The notes beneath the pieces were generated by a model that saw nothing but the letters and a program-made list of their open reading frames with translations, had not been told where the DNA came from and searched no databases. Both the position numbers and the translations under genes were made by a program. A stretch of 64,000 nucleotides of DNA from Trichobilharzia szidati (taxonomy: Eukaryota > Platyhelminthes > Trematoda > Strigeidida > Schistosomatidae): assembly GCA_944472155.2 (NCBI GenBank), contig OX235273.1, positions 83,074,793 to 83,138,792 on the forward strand, in the 5' to 3' direction. Positions 1 through 11,116 of this stretch are shown one piece after another. Numbering within the stretch: the first letter of the stretch is position 1; each line of letters starts with the position of its first letter.

Positions 1-560
1 TAACCTCTCAGAAACACCAGAAAGTAGTGAGCTACTACGGTGAAAAATAACGGATCATTTTATGAAGACAAGTGTCAATTACCACCCTCAATATGCCCGT
101 TATAATCAACTTATATAGTCGTCATTTTGTTTGCTCTATTTGACAGTATATTTCTACATTTTTGTATAAAGTGAAATGGTAGATATTTGTGTAAACAAAC
201 TGTTCGAAAACCGTTTTGCATATTCATCACATTTCTCAAGATGAACTTCGTCTTCTAGTAACGCTATTCTAATTTATTAAACAGAATTATTGTTTTCAGA
301 GTGTTATTTGATGATGTAAATAAGGACACATTTCGATACATATTATACTTCAAACACCAAATTCAAAAACATTAGAGATGGAATATAGATTCAATGAATT
401 ATTCAAACATGTATGACGAAGTTCAAGATGCGTGAAATTTTGAAATGAATCATGTTTTTGTTAATGTTATAACTTGTAATTTATTTGTGGTATGATCTGC
501 AGAATAATAAGTACAAAGTCAAGTGAAATAAATTTACGCTCAAGAAAAAGAATTCTCAAA
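1..560. repeat. Intergenic boundary repeat, copy 1
   Basis: This AT-rich stretch recurs, diverged, at about 9,400-9,960 and again at 53,549-54,120 and 63,720-64,000. Shared marks are the run around 240-300 (aacttcgtcttctagtaacg, then taaacagaattat) and the run near 445-490 (gaaattttgaaatgaatcat). At 9,500-9,720 the first mark is itself repeated twice. Its position at both ends of the roughly 9.5-kb block suggests it marks the original tandem unit of the gene cluster. No coding potential is visible. Confidence 0.7.
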
Positions 561-1759
561 ATCATAAGTAAGATGAGTAAAAGGTTATTGTTAGACAATT
601 AAGTCAAGTTGTAAGTTTCATTATTCACTCCTTTACGCACATGACTCAATCGCACTCTACTCTCTGTCTTCACATCTCAGTGACTCATCAACTGCACACT
701 AGTATTCATTGCTACTTCACAAAATATCCACGTCATCCTTGTATCCCTAGCTCACCAATTCCCATTTAAGTTCCATTCAATGGCAATGTGACGTCTCTCA
801 AGGACCTCCTCAGAGTTTGGCGGTGCCTGTATATTTTGTTCATGGCTAGTTTACCGAACTCCTAGAGTCACTTATCGCCCACCATTTCCAGCCATTCATC
901 TCTTCTTTAATACACGCATTCGTTGATAAAAGTGTGTGGTAGAGTGTTCGGAATGCCTCCGGTAAAGCGAACCTAAATCTCCGAATAATTTAGAAGCAAA
1001 TACTGAAATGGAATTAGGGTCAAAAGTCTAATGATTCACTTTGTGTAGGATACCGCAGATCTGAACACAATAGCAAACGCTTGCTTCCCTTACCCCACTA
1101 GGTTCTTGATGCTATCAACATCTTCAACTTCACTGCCTGCCTTTTGCTGAAACTATGTCGCTTAGATCATGTGAGTGAAAAAGACGAATTCCGTCAGATT
1201 TCTCTCAGTGGTGGTGATTGATGTTTGTTGTTCTTTGTGTATTCCTATCAGTTCTGTCTTCTTTGCTTTCATCTGAAGTCCTGTCTTGCCTGCTGCTTCT
1301 CACAAGTTGTTGCTGTGGCACATAATTCCATATTTTTCTTGTTTTTCATATATCTGAATTAAACATCGTCATAACTATCTCTTCGGTGGCATGCGTTTTG
1401 TTGTGATTCGATAAACACGGATTCTGAGGTTAACCCCTATTTCTAAACCTAGTTTTGTTCATCGAATCAAAATGAAACATGTGCGGTCGAGATGATGCAT
1501 TATTTATGCTAGATACATGAAAAACTGTCATGGATAAGACAATATCAAGCAAGTTAGAATGTTATGTGAATACAGTGATACGATTACAAGCAAGAATATG
1601 CGCTGAAAATGTCATCCAATTACTATTACTGTGTCACTGTGTTTTATTAAATAAACCCACCAAACATCAGGTAGAACATGTCTGAACTTTGTGGTGAGTA
1701 AAGAAGTAATGCAAGATGGTTCATTATCATCGATGATATTTCTAATTGTTATGGGACAC
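561..1759. other. Intergenic, no gene seen
   Basis: The stretch is AT-rich with short blocked frames. It is conserved in the right copy (about 54,120-55,840) except that the right copy carries an LTR-element fragment at the position equivalent to about 1,280 here. I see no gene. Confidence 0.6.
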
Positions 1760-2430
1760 ACTGTAGAAGAAGACAGGAATAGACTTCACTGATCGGAAGA
1801 CTCTGGAAGATCTGGATTTCGCTAATGGTGCATGTTTAATGTTACACAAAATCGAACACTTGCAGGCGAAAACCAACAGACTAGCAGTCATAGAAGATGG
1901 TACTCATGGTGAACATAGAGAAGATTGAGGTGATGCAGATACCCAACAGACAGCAACAATGATTGGCACCAATAACCAGTCTTGAGGAGAATTTGAAAGG
2001 GGTTACTTCCTTCACTTATCTAGACGGTAAGCACTGTTTCAACAAGAGGTATTCAGAACGGATGAAGACGACAAAACTAGTCGAAATGGTAACATACGCC
2101 TCCATCAATCTGAAATCAGCTTGGGAATCTTCTGTACTCAGCCAGCATAAAGAACAAGGCTAGGATTTACATCACTAATAGCAAGTCAGTCAGTTCTTAT
2201 ATACAGGTCAGAAACTTATACTGCATTTCCAACAGATAGCAAAATTTTATCAACAGCTGCCTTCGCTGGCTTCCTACTGAAGATCTAAAGGCGGATCAGA
2301 TAGAATTAGCAGCAAGAAACTCTGTCAACAAACCAGTCGCGAGCCAATTGCTAAACAAATATGCAGAAGAAATGTAGGTGGAATGGGCATAGGCTGAGGA
2401 GGCCATCGAATGACAGGCCATATTTACTAA
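1760..2430 (+). mobile_element. Degraded RTE-clade (SR2-like) reverse transcriptase remnant
   Basis: Broken frames give pieces of the 3' half of an RTE-type polyprotein in the right order: KKTG..F.DRKTLEDLDFAN (the F-DD catalytic area, with DD lost), then VTSFTYLDG, then a piece like REPIAKQIC near 2,340. Stops and frameshifts interrupt every frame. The better preserved copy at 12,420-13,690 (minus) gives the reference order. The equivalent right-copy fragment is 55,840-56,480. Confidence 0.75.
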
Positions 2431-2715
2431 ATTCTTAGTGAAAAGCTTGAAGACGAATTTATTGGAAATATCTGTTCGCTCAAATATACTTTTTTTAAAA
2501 TATTCAGAGGGAATTTTGGAATTATGCAAACTAAATTTCTTTTCAAACAAGTCAGTCATACATTCATGGCATATATTTTGTTATTAATAAAGCATGCTTA
2601 TTTAAAACCGTTAAAAGTGAACTTGGTTTGGACATATATAACATGCTTATATTTGCCAGGATTTGAGGAAGTACCGTGTAATAATCAAGCTACAAAAACA
2701 AAACCACGGTGATCA

Positions 2716-2757
2716 CCAATCAGAAATTTCATCATCACGAGCATATCAATATATAAA
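2716..2757 (+). promoter_or_regulatory. Conserved upstream block with CCAAT and TATA-like motifs (exon 1A)
   Basis: A CCAATCAG motif lies about 109 bp before the ATG and a TATATAAA motif at 2,750-2,757. The same block (CCAATCAGAAATT, then a TATA-like run) precedes nearly every exon 1 in the window, at 4,469, 20,715, 34,468 and 43,443. This is unusually strong conservation for non-coding DNA here, so a core promoter is likely. The right copy at 56,780 reads ACAATTCAG, so its CCAAT is lost. Confidence 0.55.
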
Positions 2758-2824
2758 ATTGTGTATATATTTAGACAGATAGATACAGTCAGCATTTCCA
2801 CTTCTCCTTCTAATATTCACTGCA

Positions 2825-3022
2825 ATGAACCTGATCATATTTCTCTTCTGTTTATATCCGGTTAATGCTGAGATTATCAAAATACCATTGCATCCAGTGA
2901 CTGGAATCAGTTCAATGCTAAATCCGTATCGAAAACTGTTCAGGCTATTACAAAGAAGCTGGGCGAATTTACTGAATGGCGGAGCTACACCAACATCAGA
3001 ACAACTGTACAATTATCAAAAT
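2825..3022 (+). CDS. Extra cathepsin D-like exon 1 (exon 1A)
   Basis: A 66-codon exon gives a signal peptide (about residues 1-15, ending VNA) and a 51-residue A1-type propeptide with IPLHPVTG near its start and LYNYQN at its end. The donor GTAAGT follows at 3,023. It duplicates exon 1B (4,578-4,775) at an offset of 1,753 bp. Homology covers about 2,475-3,130 against 4,275-4,880, including promoter and donor. The right copy of the segmental duplication has only one exon 1. Exon 1A could serve as an alternative first exon for exon 2 at 6,276, since the intron phase (0) is the same, or it may be an unused leftover. Confidence 0.8.
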
Positions 3023-3279
3023 GTAAGTGTGACAGGTTAAATGTCACTTTTCATATATTTGGTTTCCTTGATAAATTTCGATAAAGAATGTAGGAGAGAC
3101 GAGATTTGCAGTATAAAAATAATATCATCAATCTACTTCACAGGTATCTATGAGAAGTCTTTCTTCCCACTGTCTCAATTATCTAATGCCAACGAATCGA
3201 AACTATGGAATGATGATCAATGCAAATGCACTTCCAATAATTAATCCTAGCTTTCAAATAATGTTTCTAGAAATACACC

Positions 3280-4010
3280 AGTGAAAACCAACAGTTGAGC
3301 AGAAGAAGCAGCAAAGACTGCACTTCAAATGAATATAGAAAAATTGGAGGTGATATAGATAATCAACCGACAACAATAAGCACCAATCACTGTCGACGGA
3401 AGAAGTACGAAATAGGTCACTTCGTTCACTTATCTAGCCAGCATCGTTTCAACAACAGACGGCACTGATGAGGGTGTCGAAGGCAGGATCGATAAATGCA
3501 GATTGGTATTCATTAGTCGGAAATCGGTGTGTAAAAATCTACTGTATTCGGAATAAGGAGCGAGATCCGGTTTTTGAGCCTCAGTGTTAAGTCACTTCTT
3601 TTATTTATTTCAGAAACTTTGAACGCCACTAAACGAATTCCCGATGGGGTCAAGAGACACCAACAGAAGCCTTTGCTTCATAAAGATGATCGGATGTCCG
3701 ACCAGAAATGATAAGTAACTGGGAACTCTAAGAAAGAACCAACCAAGAAGCCATTGGCCAACAAACATGCTGAAGGAAATGTAGATGCATCGGACAAACT
3801 CTGGGACGACCGCTGAGTGCCATTTCACACCAGGCCCTCGAATGGAAGATGAATGGGAAATAACAGGTTGGAAGTGAGTCGGAGAGTGACATGAAGGAGG
3901 TCATGAGAGAATCAGATGACACATATAGTTAGATATGGAGCCAGTCAAAGAAGATTTGTGGGAAAGAATGAAGTGGAGATGCGGTGTTGAAGCATTACCA
4001 ACATACATTA
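3280..4010 (+). mobile_element. Degraded RTE-clade remnant between the two exon 1 copies
   Basis: Fragments read in order: AEEAAKTALQMN, VTSFTYLASIVSTTDGTDEG (3,415-3,475), then about 3,735-3,850 a zinc-knuckle-free C-terminal piece (RTNQEAIGQ, HQALEW). These match the order in the RTE copy at 12,420-13,690. All frames are broken. It is only in the left copy of the segmental duplication and so travelled with, or caused, the extra exon 1. Confidence 0.7.
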
Positions 4011-4194
4011 CCAACAAACACTAGATATATCGTTTATACTTATTTCGTTCATTTATCACCATATTAACGTTTTACCGCTTAGATGAATTGACAATTTTAA
4101 TAAAGGTTATTATTGTGATCTACATCGTACAATTGTTGATTATACACCAACAAGCAGAGATCGTCATCTCTCAATAAATAAAGAATTCTTTGTA

Positions 4195-4275
4195 GAGTTT
4201 CATCATGAGCTCACACCAGTTAGAGAACCATTGGAAAACCCGTGAGTACGGAAGGGCTGAGTTGGTTCCCAGTGT
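4195..4275 (-). mobile_element. Fragment of a hammerhead-bearing retroposon family
   Basis: Its reverse complement matches 45,035-45,112 (gggttttccaatggttctct, then gagctcatgatgaaa). Here the ribozyme core itself is deleted or degraded, leaving ccaactcagccctt where the core would be. The stretch upstream, 4,020-4,194, has no recognisable content. Confidence 0.55.
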
Positions 4276-4468
4276 TCGCACAAATATACATTTTTAAAAA
4301 TATTCAGAGGGAATTTCGGAATTATGCAAACTAAATATCTTTTCAAACAAGTCAGTCATACGTATATTGTAAATATATTTTGTTATTAATGAAGCATGCT
4401 TATATATGCCATGATTTATGGAGGATCTTGTAATAATATAGCTACAACAAACAAAACCACAGTTATCA

Positions 4469-4513
4469 CCAATCAGAAATTTCATCATCATGAGCATGTC
4501 AATATATATAAAA
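4469..4513 (+). promoter_or_regulatory. Conserved upstream block (exon 1B)
   Basis: CCAATCAG starts at 4,469, 109 bp before the ATG as in exon 1A. A TATATATAAAA run lies at 4,503-4,513. Confidence 0.5.
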
Positions 4514-4577
4514 GTGTGTATATTTAAATAGAAAGACATCGTCGACGATTTTGATTCTCCTTATAATATTCACTGCA

Positions 4578-6671
4578 ATGAACCTGATCATATTTCTCAT
4601 CTGTTTATATCCGGTTAATGCTGAGATTATCAAAATACCATTGCATCCAGTGACTGGAATCAGTTCAATGCTAAATCCGTATCGAAAACTGTTCAGGCTA
4701 TTACAAAGAAGCTGGGCGAATTTACTGAATGGCGGAGCTACACCAACATCAGAACAACTGTACAATTATCAAAATGTAAGTGTGACAGGTTAAATGTCAC
4801 TTTTCATACATTTGGTTTCCTTGATAAATTTCGATAAAGAATGTAGGAGAGACGAGATTCGTAGTATGAAATTATGTCATCATTCTACTTCACAGGTATT
4901 TATTAGCAGAAATCTCTCTGAAATTGTAATGTCGATGAATAATGACAATAACAAGAACTTCACTGTTTGAATGGTAGTAGAGAAAACACCCTAAAATCAA
5001 CGCATACTACTAATGTGAGCATTTTAATTGGCTTTAGTTTAAATTATCATCAGTTTATACGCTTTCAAAATAGAAAAAGAGGTGGTGGGGAGGGGAAAAA
5101 TAGAGAGCAGAAAATTCTAATATGCAGTGTTGGCTTGTAGGTCTAAATAGTAACTTGATCAGTGAGCTGAAACCACTAACACGAATGACCAGTCAGTGCA
5201 ATCAGAATGCTGTAAGCGAGAGTGTGACAGGTAGATTACACCCTCTTTTTTTCTGTTTGCTTAAAACTGATTGCAAACGCTTGATGCTATCGATTCAGCA
5301 AATCGTCCTAAATTTGTTGTCCTTTCTATGCCTAATATTATGAAGGATTTAGAAATTTGGACGAAATGAACCGAATCCACAAGGCGTCTGATGATCGAAC
5401 CTCTGAAAACATGCCTCAGTCAAGGCAAACGTCTATTGGAATAATCTCGAAAAACCGCATAGAAATCGAGTTTGGATTGGCTCACGATGCTGAATAGCGA
5501 TAGCAGCTTAGCTGCCCGAAGGATGCATTTTCATTCCCCCTACCCTTCTCTTGTCAATCATTTGTGATACTGCTTCTCCTCTGAATGGGAGACAAATGAA
5601 CACTTTCTTCTTCCAACAGTTGGATGTTTCGTTTCCTCACCCCTCCCTTTGCCGTACTTTTGGACACATCCACAAAGCAATCTAGTAAATTGGATAGTGT
5701 TCAGTGGAATGTAGACGTTGAAATACTGAACATTTATGGTTAGTGTGCTTCTAAGCACCAAATGTGATATGACACTACACTTTTGAAAGATAGTGAATGT
5801 CCCACTGAATATTTATGAAGAGCAGTTACAGTCTCGTATACCGCGTTAAACGATAGTCACTGTAACTAAAAACATAATGGATACAATGATGGAACTTTGG
5901 GACAATCCGAGTGACTACTTTATGAAAAATAATTGGTTAGAACAAATTTACAATTTAGTTTGTGGATGGTGACTAGCAGTGGAATCCAGGATGCGCATTT
6001 CGTCCTATTTGGGACTCGTCACCTGGATGTACCTGCATTTCCCAGTGAGTGATCATGTTCCCACCTGACACTGAGCACTTCGGTCCAATCAATCGATGGG
6101 AAAATCTAAGATTGAATTAAAATGGAACAAATTTAGTTTCTCTCACTTTATCCACGAATGACAGAACGACTCCAACTTCCTCTCAACCCCTTTCATTTCG
6201 CAAATATTTGCCTTTTTCTAATGGGCACAATGGTATTTAGTCACGTTATAATCATAATGTTCTTTTAAGATTCAGTACTTCGGAGAAGTGCTTGTAGGAA
6301 CTCCACCACAAACGTTTCGTGTACTCTTCGACACAGGATCAACCGACACCTGGTTTCCATCAAGAAAATGTTGGTTTCTGGATATTCCCTGTTGGTTCAT
6401 TCGATTTTATGACAGTTCGAAATCTTCTGCTTATCAGCGGAATGGCACAAGTTTTGAAGTCGATTATTTGGGCAGTACTTTCTATGAATTTTGGAGCATG
6501 GATACAATACAGGTAGTGTGTTCGTATGACTCGAAGCGACAATGGTTTTAGCTAAACTCCTTAGTTATTCGTAATCAGGCGTTTGCAGAAGTCCCTGATA
6601 TATTTTTCAGCCATGTCAGGTGTCACCTTTCTTCGATGTTTTGTGTTTCGTTGCCTATTGTTCAATTGTGA
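4578..6671 (+). CDS. Truncated cathepsin D-like aspartic peptidase, N-terminal lobe only (left copy)
   Basis: Proposed exons are 4,578-4,775 (signal peptide and propeptide), 6,276-6,512 (79 codons) and 6,579-6,671. Exon 2 opens after TTCAG with [14 protein letters not shown], carries the first catalytic motif FDTGST, the small disulfide pair in CWFLDIPC and the flap tyrosine in VDYLGS. It ends ATACAG with donor GTAGTG. The 66-nt intron ends AATCAG. Exon 3 starts AFAEV as in the complete genes, but homology stops after about 9 codons and a 30-codon tail ends at TGA 6,671. Exons 4-6 are absent. The product would be a secreted protein of about 175 residues with one lobe and one catalytic Asp; pepsin-type enzymes need two lobes. 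The same truncated frame is kept in the right copy at 56,887-58,751. It may be a pseudogene or a retained half-protease; expression data are needed to tell. Confidence 0.65.
5951..6135 (-). mobile_element. Hammerhead-bearing retroposon insertion with target-site duplication
   Basis: The right copy of the segmental duplication lacks this 185-bp piece: there, gaacaaattta occurs once, while here it occurs at 5,940-5,950 and again at 6,125-6,135 on both sides of the insert. The insert contains the hammerhead-type sequence at 5,980-6,032 on the minus strand. Insertion after the duplication is the simplest reading. Confidence 0.75.
5980..6032 (-). ncRNA. Hammerhead ribozyme of the schistosome satellite type, probably inactive
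   Basis: On the minus strand the sequence reads CCAG, GTGACGA, then a GTCC/GGAC stem II around CAAATA, then GAAA, an ATGC/GCAT stem III, C, and CTGG closing stem I. This is the well-known schistosome satellite hammerhead layout. Position 3 of the CUGANGA box is G instead of C, which should break the C3-G8 pair and stop cleavage. Stem III has changed from the usual CG-rich form to AUGC/GCAU but still pairs. Confidence 0.75.
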
Positions 6672-9400
6672 CGAATAAGTGGAAGTCGAATATTATTTCC
6701 TCTTGTGACAAGTATACGGTAAATTGATTTTCAAATCAGACTTGAATGAACTAGCCAGCTGATACATCCACATAGCTTAATAAAAATAACAGCTTCATTG
6801 TGCACAAATGTTTACAAAATATACCCCATTTTCAGTATAGTTTAGTGCAAAACTTTTCATTCTCGCACATACCTGCAATTTGACTGTCAATGTTTATTGC
6901 CGGAATCCTCTAAGTGCTGAAATTTTCTTTGACAATTGCTAAAACATGCTGTGTATGGCCAGCTTTTTGTGTGTCTGTCTCCCGTTCTCCGAATCCAAGC
7001 AACACTAGTGATGTTTCTCCCTCAAGAACCAGATGAATAAATGAATGCTTGTGTCATGGGCAGTCACAAGATTGCAGCCATTCACACAGTTTTATAATCA
7101 TACAGTCTTGCTCATTCATCATCCGTCTTCATCTCCATGATTTCCTTCCAGATTTGACATTATTGTTCAGATTTATGATCCCTCATCTTGAAACTGTGAT
7201 CATGGCAGGCAAAATGAAACGGGGAAACGTAGATCTGAGCCCCATGAATTCACTATTCACAGCTGATAATAAAAGCGATGTGGTCTGAACATTATTCCAA
7301 ATAGGCAATTAAGTCTCACAAGTAGAAATTCTGGTATTTCAGACACTGAGACATCCGCCTAACATAATAACAATAACAGCTTCATTGAGTACAAAATGTT
7401 CACACAATATTCAGAATATGTAGCATAGTCTATCGCGTAATGTTTCCTCTTCGTGCAACATCTTCCAGCAAAATAGCAATCTAAGGTACAGCATGTGACA
7501 CAGTGCTGGTCAACCTGAAGAATAAAATAATCCCTCATGGTATTTTGTCCTCGTCACCGGAAGATACTTAGGAGTAGATTGAAAGCCAATTATAATTGTG
7601 CATCAATGCATTCGGAAGCTCAGGGACATAAATGAATATTTGAATTAAGGAGAAATATAGAAAATTGTATGCATTGTGTGGGATGAAAGTTCAGGTAGTT
7701 CAGCAATTAAAACAGGTTGATGTTCACACATTCAAATAAATCCTAATTTGCTAACATTCTAAATCTGTAAGATTTACTCCACTGATTTCAAAAGATTATT
7801 TGAATAGTCCCTGTACATTGTTGGTGTAATGGTGCCATCCATCTCTGCAGTAAAGTATGCGAGGATGACGAAACATCTTGCAAATCATTGATACATTTCT
7901 GAAATCCGCCAATACGAAATCATTGATTGCCTTTCAGGAGATGTAAAAGATTGGGTTTTTCAAGAGATGTATAAATTATTTCTCAGAAACACACCAAATG
8001 TGGTCTATTTGTGTCTAAGTACATCTTTCAACCATGGTTGATATGCTTAACATGAATGCATATCGCGGATATCTTCAGTTTCCCACGAAGTAAATCAATT
8101 AGTGACTTTCTGCCACAATCATGTTTAGCTAAATATTGTTTCTGGCTGGCATTAATTTAGAGCATAACCAGGGGTGAAGGCATCCCCTGGCGACCTGATA
8201 ACTACTGTGATGGCGTTAATGGATGTCCTATGTAGCCATTGTTGTTATTAATAATACAATTATTAGTCATAAATGCACTGACGACGGTAACCAGGAGAAA
8301 TTGCATTTCTCTAGAATACACAGATAATATAGCCTGTTTGAATTAGGATGCAAACAAATGCAGTCTTCTAGACACACTGAGTGCAAATATGAGAACTCTT
8401 GTTACGTAGTTCACTGCATTTAGTGTAAAGTGGTGGCACACGAAAAAGTAGAGAGTGGATTCATCAAACTTATGTAGGTATGACATTCTTTTCTGTTTCT
8501 TTTTACTTCCCTATACACTTACGAATACAAATCTCGGACAATTGGCCACATGTGTAAGTCACTACTAGGAAAAGTATGTATGTTGGCGCATCTCTTGAAC
8601 AATGAATATAAATTCCCCGTATGATGTCAGCATTTTTCGTCAGAAAACCATGTTACTGCAGTGGACAATTTCGATAATGAAATATGGACGACAAGAAACA
8701 AAAATAGGTGACCTGGAAGCATTCTGGGGTTGTTATGGTGACAGTGGTTGAAGGAAACGGTGCCAAATAACCACTTCATCAGACCCTATCACCAGTGAGA
8801 TGTACCTACTGATTGATTGACATTGAGACTGGAGAAGTCGAAGAGAAATAGTAATCTCAATTAGATTGTTATTCATTAATTTATACTGTTGAGCTTTAAT
8901 TCTGTTACCCACAGTGGCATCAGAAGAATTCCGGTATCAACATGGATATTATACTCCTTCCCTAATTGATTAACCTGAAAAGAAGGCGTATTAGGATTTC
9001 AGTGATTTTTTTCATCTCATCTGCTGAACGTCAAAGTTTTTATTCAAAACTCTGTGTTTATCCCTAACATATTCCTATTGTGAGCAGCACTCTCCCTCAG
9101 GCAGTCATCTTTCAGTAATCATTTCTAAACACTCTTTGTCGACAGGAGTGAATCTTAGGAATGCCTCAAACTATGCAAAGCCTGTTTCACGAATTCCTAA
9201 CTTTTCTTGTGATATAAAGATGGAAAACATTATCAACTGAGTGCCATTAATGTATGACATCCATTAGTGCTGAACCACGACCACTACGAAAATCTGTGAA
9301 ATGGTTATCTACTATAATGAGTCTTCGCTGATTACATGATTAAGATTATTGTGAATTCTCATTCACCATACACCTATCAGTATTATTAACTCATATTATT
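6672..9400. other. Intergenic tail of the duplicated block
   Basis: No gene is supported. The stretch is collinear with 58,752-63,720, apart from three segments found only on the right (60,560-62,150, about 62,230-62,480 and 62,905-63,337). Parts (8,500-9,200) also resemble the tail behind the second complete gene at 50,780-53,520, so it is cluster-specific spacer DNA rather than unique sequence. The small frame at 7,049-7,288 is not conserved as an open frame on the right. Confidence 0.6.
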
Positions 9401-9960
9401 AATATTTTGCTCGGTCTTTCGACAGTACATTTTCATATAAATGAAACGACACACAGTTGTGATAACAAATTATACGATGTGACTTACAAACACACCACAT
9501 TTTTCAACATGAACTTCGCCTTCTAGTAACGCGATTCTAAATTAATAAACAGAATTATTTTTTCAGTGTGTTATCCATTAATGTGGCAGTGTTAGCAAAT
9601 TACATTACATTAAACTTTTCAAGATGTACTTCGGATCACAATAGCGCTATTCTAATATAATAAACAGAATTACTGTTTTGATTCTGTAATGTGTCAATGT
9701 GTAAGTGTACAACTTGTGATATACACGATCCTTCACAAACTGCATTGAAAAAAGTCAGAGATGAAATAAAGTTTCGATGAATTGTTCAACAATTTATCGC
9801 AAAGTTCGAAATACTTGAAATTTTGAAATGAATCATTTTTTGTTTATGTTATAACTTGTAATTCACATGTGGTATGATCTCTACTATACGAGGAACAAAG
9901 TCAAGTCAAACAAATTTACACTTCAAAGTTATCGTTATCGTGAAATATGAAATGAGATGA
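9400..9960. repeat. Intergenic boundary repeat, copy 2
   Basis: Diverged copy of 1-560. The subunit beginning at about 9,500 (caacatgaacttcgccttct) recurs at about 9,618 (caagatgtacttcggatcac), each followed by taaacagaatta, giving a local tandem pair of about 115 bp. Confidence 0.65.
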
Positions 9961-10769
9961 ACACTCTGTTCAGGTTTGGATATTTCGTTTACTGTGTACT
10001 ACTAATGCAAAATAATACAAGCAAAACGTGTAGTTCAGCGAAGAGGATCTTCTAGGCGAATTCAGTCCCTCTGGCTGTATAGTCGCAATTATTTACAATT
10101 TTTCCTGAGAGAGGGTGGTGACAAAAGCAATGAGTTGTCTTCATGATAGGTGTTGATATTATTCAATGGATAAGAAGAGTTGAATAAGTGTCTCGTAGTT
10201 ACTTAATGAGGTGAATAATAATTCAATGAATGAGTAGTAATCAGAATGCGCATAGAAACGAAGGAAAGTATGCAATTATTTTAGTAATGATAATAATAGT
10301 AGCTTCATTCTGCACACTGTTTATATAATATACAGGATTTCCACTGGAGTTAAGACGCCCGTGAATCACTGGATCACTGCTCATCAAATGAAAACCGAAT
10401 TCCTCAAACCGAAATTACTGAATTGCATATTGGCTGAGTTCATTTGGAATAACACACAGTGATACAGTGTCAAAAACTGCACGACATCTAGACCACAATT
10501 TATTGTTCATATTCATATCAGTTTGTTCTCATGGCTTCATAATTTGCTTTGCGTACTTTCTCTCTTTCACTCCCTCTCCCTTGTTCCCTTTCCTTCTCGT
10601 TTTGATAGAAATTATCCATATACTCTGTAAAGCATTGCGTCATTTGATGAAGATTCAGGGATTAGCCTCTCTCTTCATCTAACTAAGTTATTACTTTTTA
10701 TTACTTTCAACTTATTGGGTGATTAAATGTAAGTGAATGTGTTGCAGTGGTTGAGGCTTCTTCTAGTTT
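9961..10769. other. Intergenic, no feature recognised
   Basis: AT-rich sequence with only short chance frames. A plus-strand frame at 10,467-10,682 is hydrophobic and low-complexity, with no family I recognise. Confidence 0.5.
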
Positions 10770-10779
10770 TTATAACGTA

Positions 10780-11000
10780 TCATGGGCAATCATTCTGGAT
10801 CCAGTTGAATTCCTATGTTCCGATAGTCTAATTGAACCTAGTCTACTGGTTTGACCTACATAATTTACTTCGCAGTCATTACATAGTGTGCAATGTTTGC
10901 ACCGGAAATATGGAAAATCGGAATGAAAAACAGGTGGGAGTAAGGCTATATGAAGATGTTTGCTAACCACCTTTCCATACACATAGCCACAAACACCGCT
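10780..11000 (-). mobile_element. Penelope-like element fragment, GIY-YIG endonuclease end
   Basis: The minus-strand frame contains CKHCTLCNDCEVNYVGQTSR followed by a SIRLSEHRNS run. This is the cysteine-rich lead and GIY-YIG-type core (YVGQTSR) seen at the C-terminus of Penelope-like elements, and parallels the CSECDACYIGESSR region of the element at 17,464-19,122. Nothing of its reverse transcriptase remains nearby. It abuts the inverted exon 5 at 11,117. Confidence 0.6.
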
Positions 11001-11116
11001 GGTCTCACAACTATTCATGATGATTTTGGAGAGGAAAATCTCCTGAAGGCTATTGTTAAATTGATAGAAGTCACGATCCATGATAAAAAATACTCATACA
11101 CAATAATTATTTTTAG

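Larger units (their letters stand above)
1..10000. repeat. Segmental duplication, left copy
   Basis: This block matches 53,549-64,000 in the same orientation, from the first base of the window to about 9,670, where the right copy is cut off by the window end. Shared landmarks include the opening sequence, an RTE remnant, exon 1, exon 2 and the broken exon 3 of a cathepsin D-like gene, and the long tail. The copies differ by insertions or deletions: an extra exon 1 block (about 1.75 kb), a 185-bp ribozyme-bearing insertion and about 79 bp near 5,475-5,553 are only on the left. A 0.55-kb LTR-element piece and three tail segments are only on the right. Confidence 0.93.

Noticed and set aside
2296..2559. 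Minus-strand 87-codon frame opposite the RTE remnant and exon 1A upstream flank
   Set aside because: It spans the junction of an RTE relic and promoter flank and has no independent support.
2746..3012. Minus-strand frames opposite exon 1 (also 4,499, 20,745 and 56,808)
   Set aside because: They are antisense shadows of the conserved exon 1 and persist only because exon 1 is conserved.
1..10000. One large LTR retrotransposon with 560-bp terminal repeats (1-560 and 9,400-9,960)
   Set aside because: The terminal copies are strongly diverged, no gag or pol lies inside in the right order, and host protease exons occupy the interior; a tandem gene unit explains it better.
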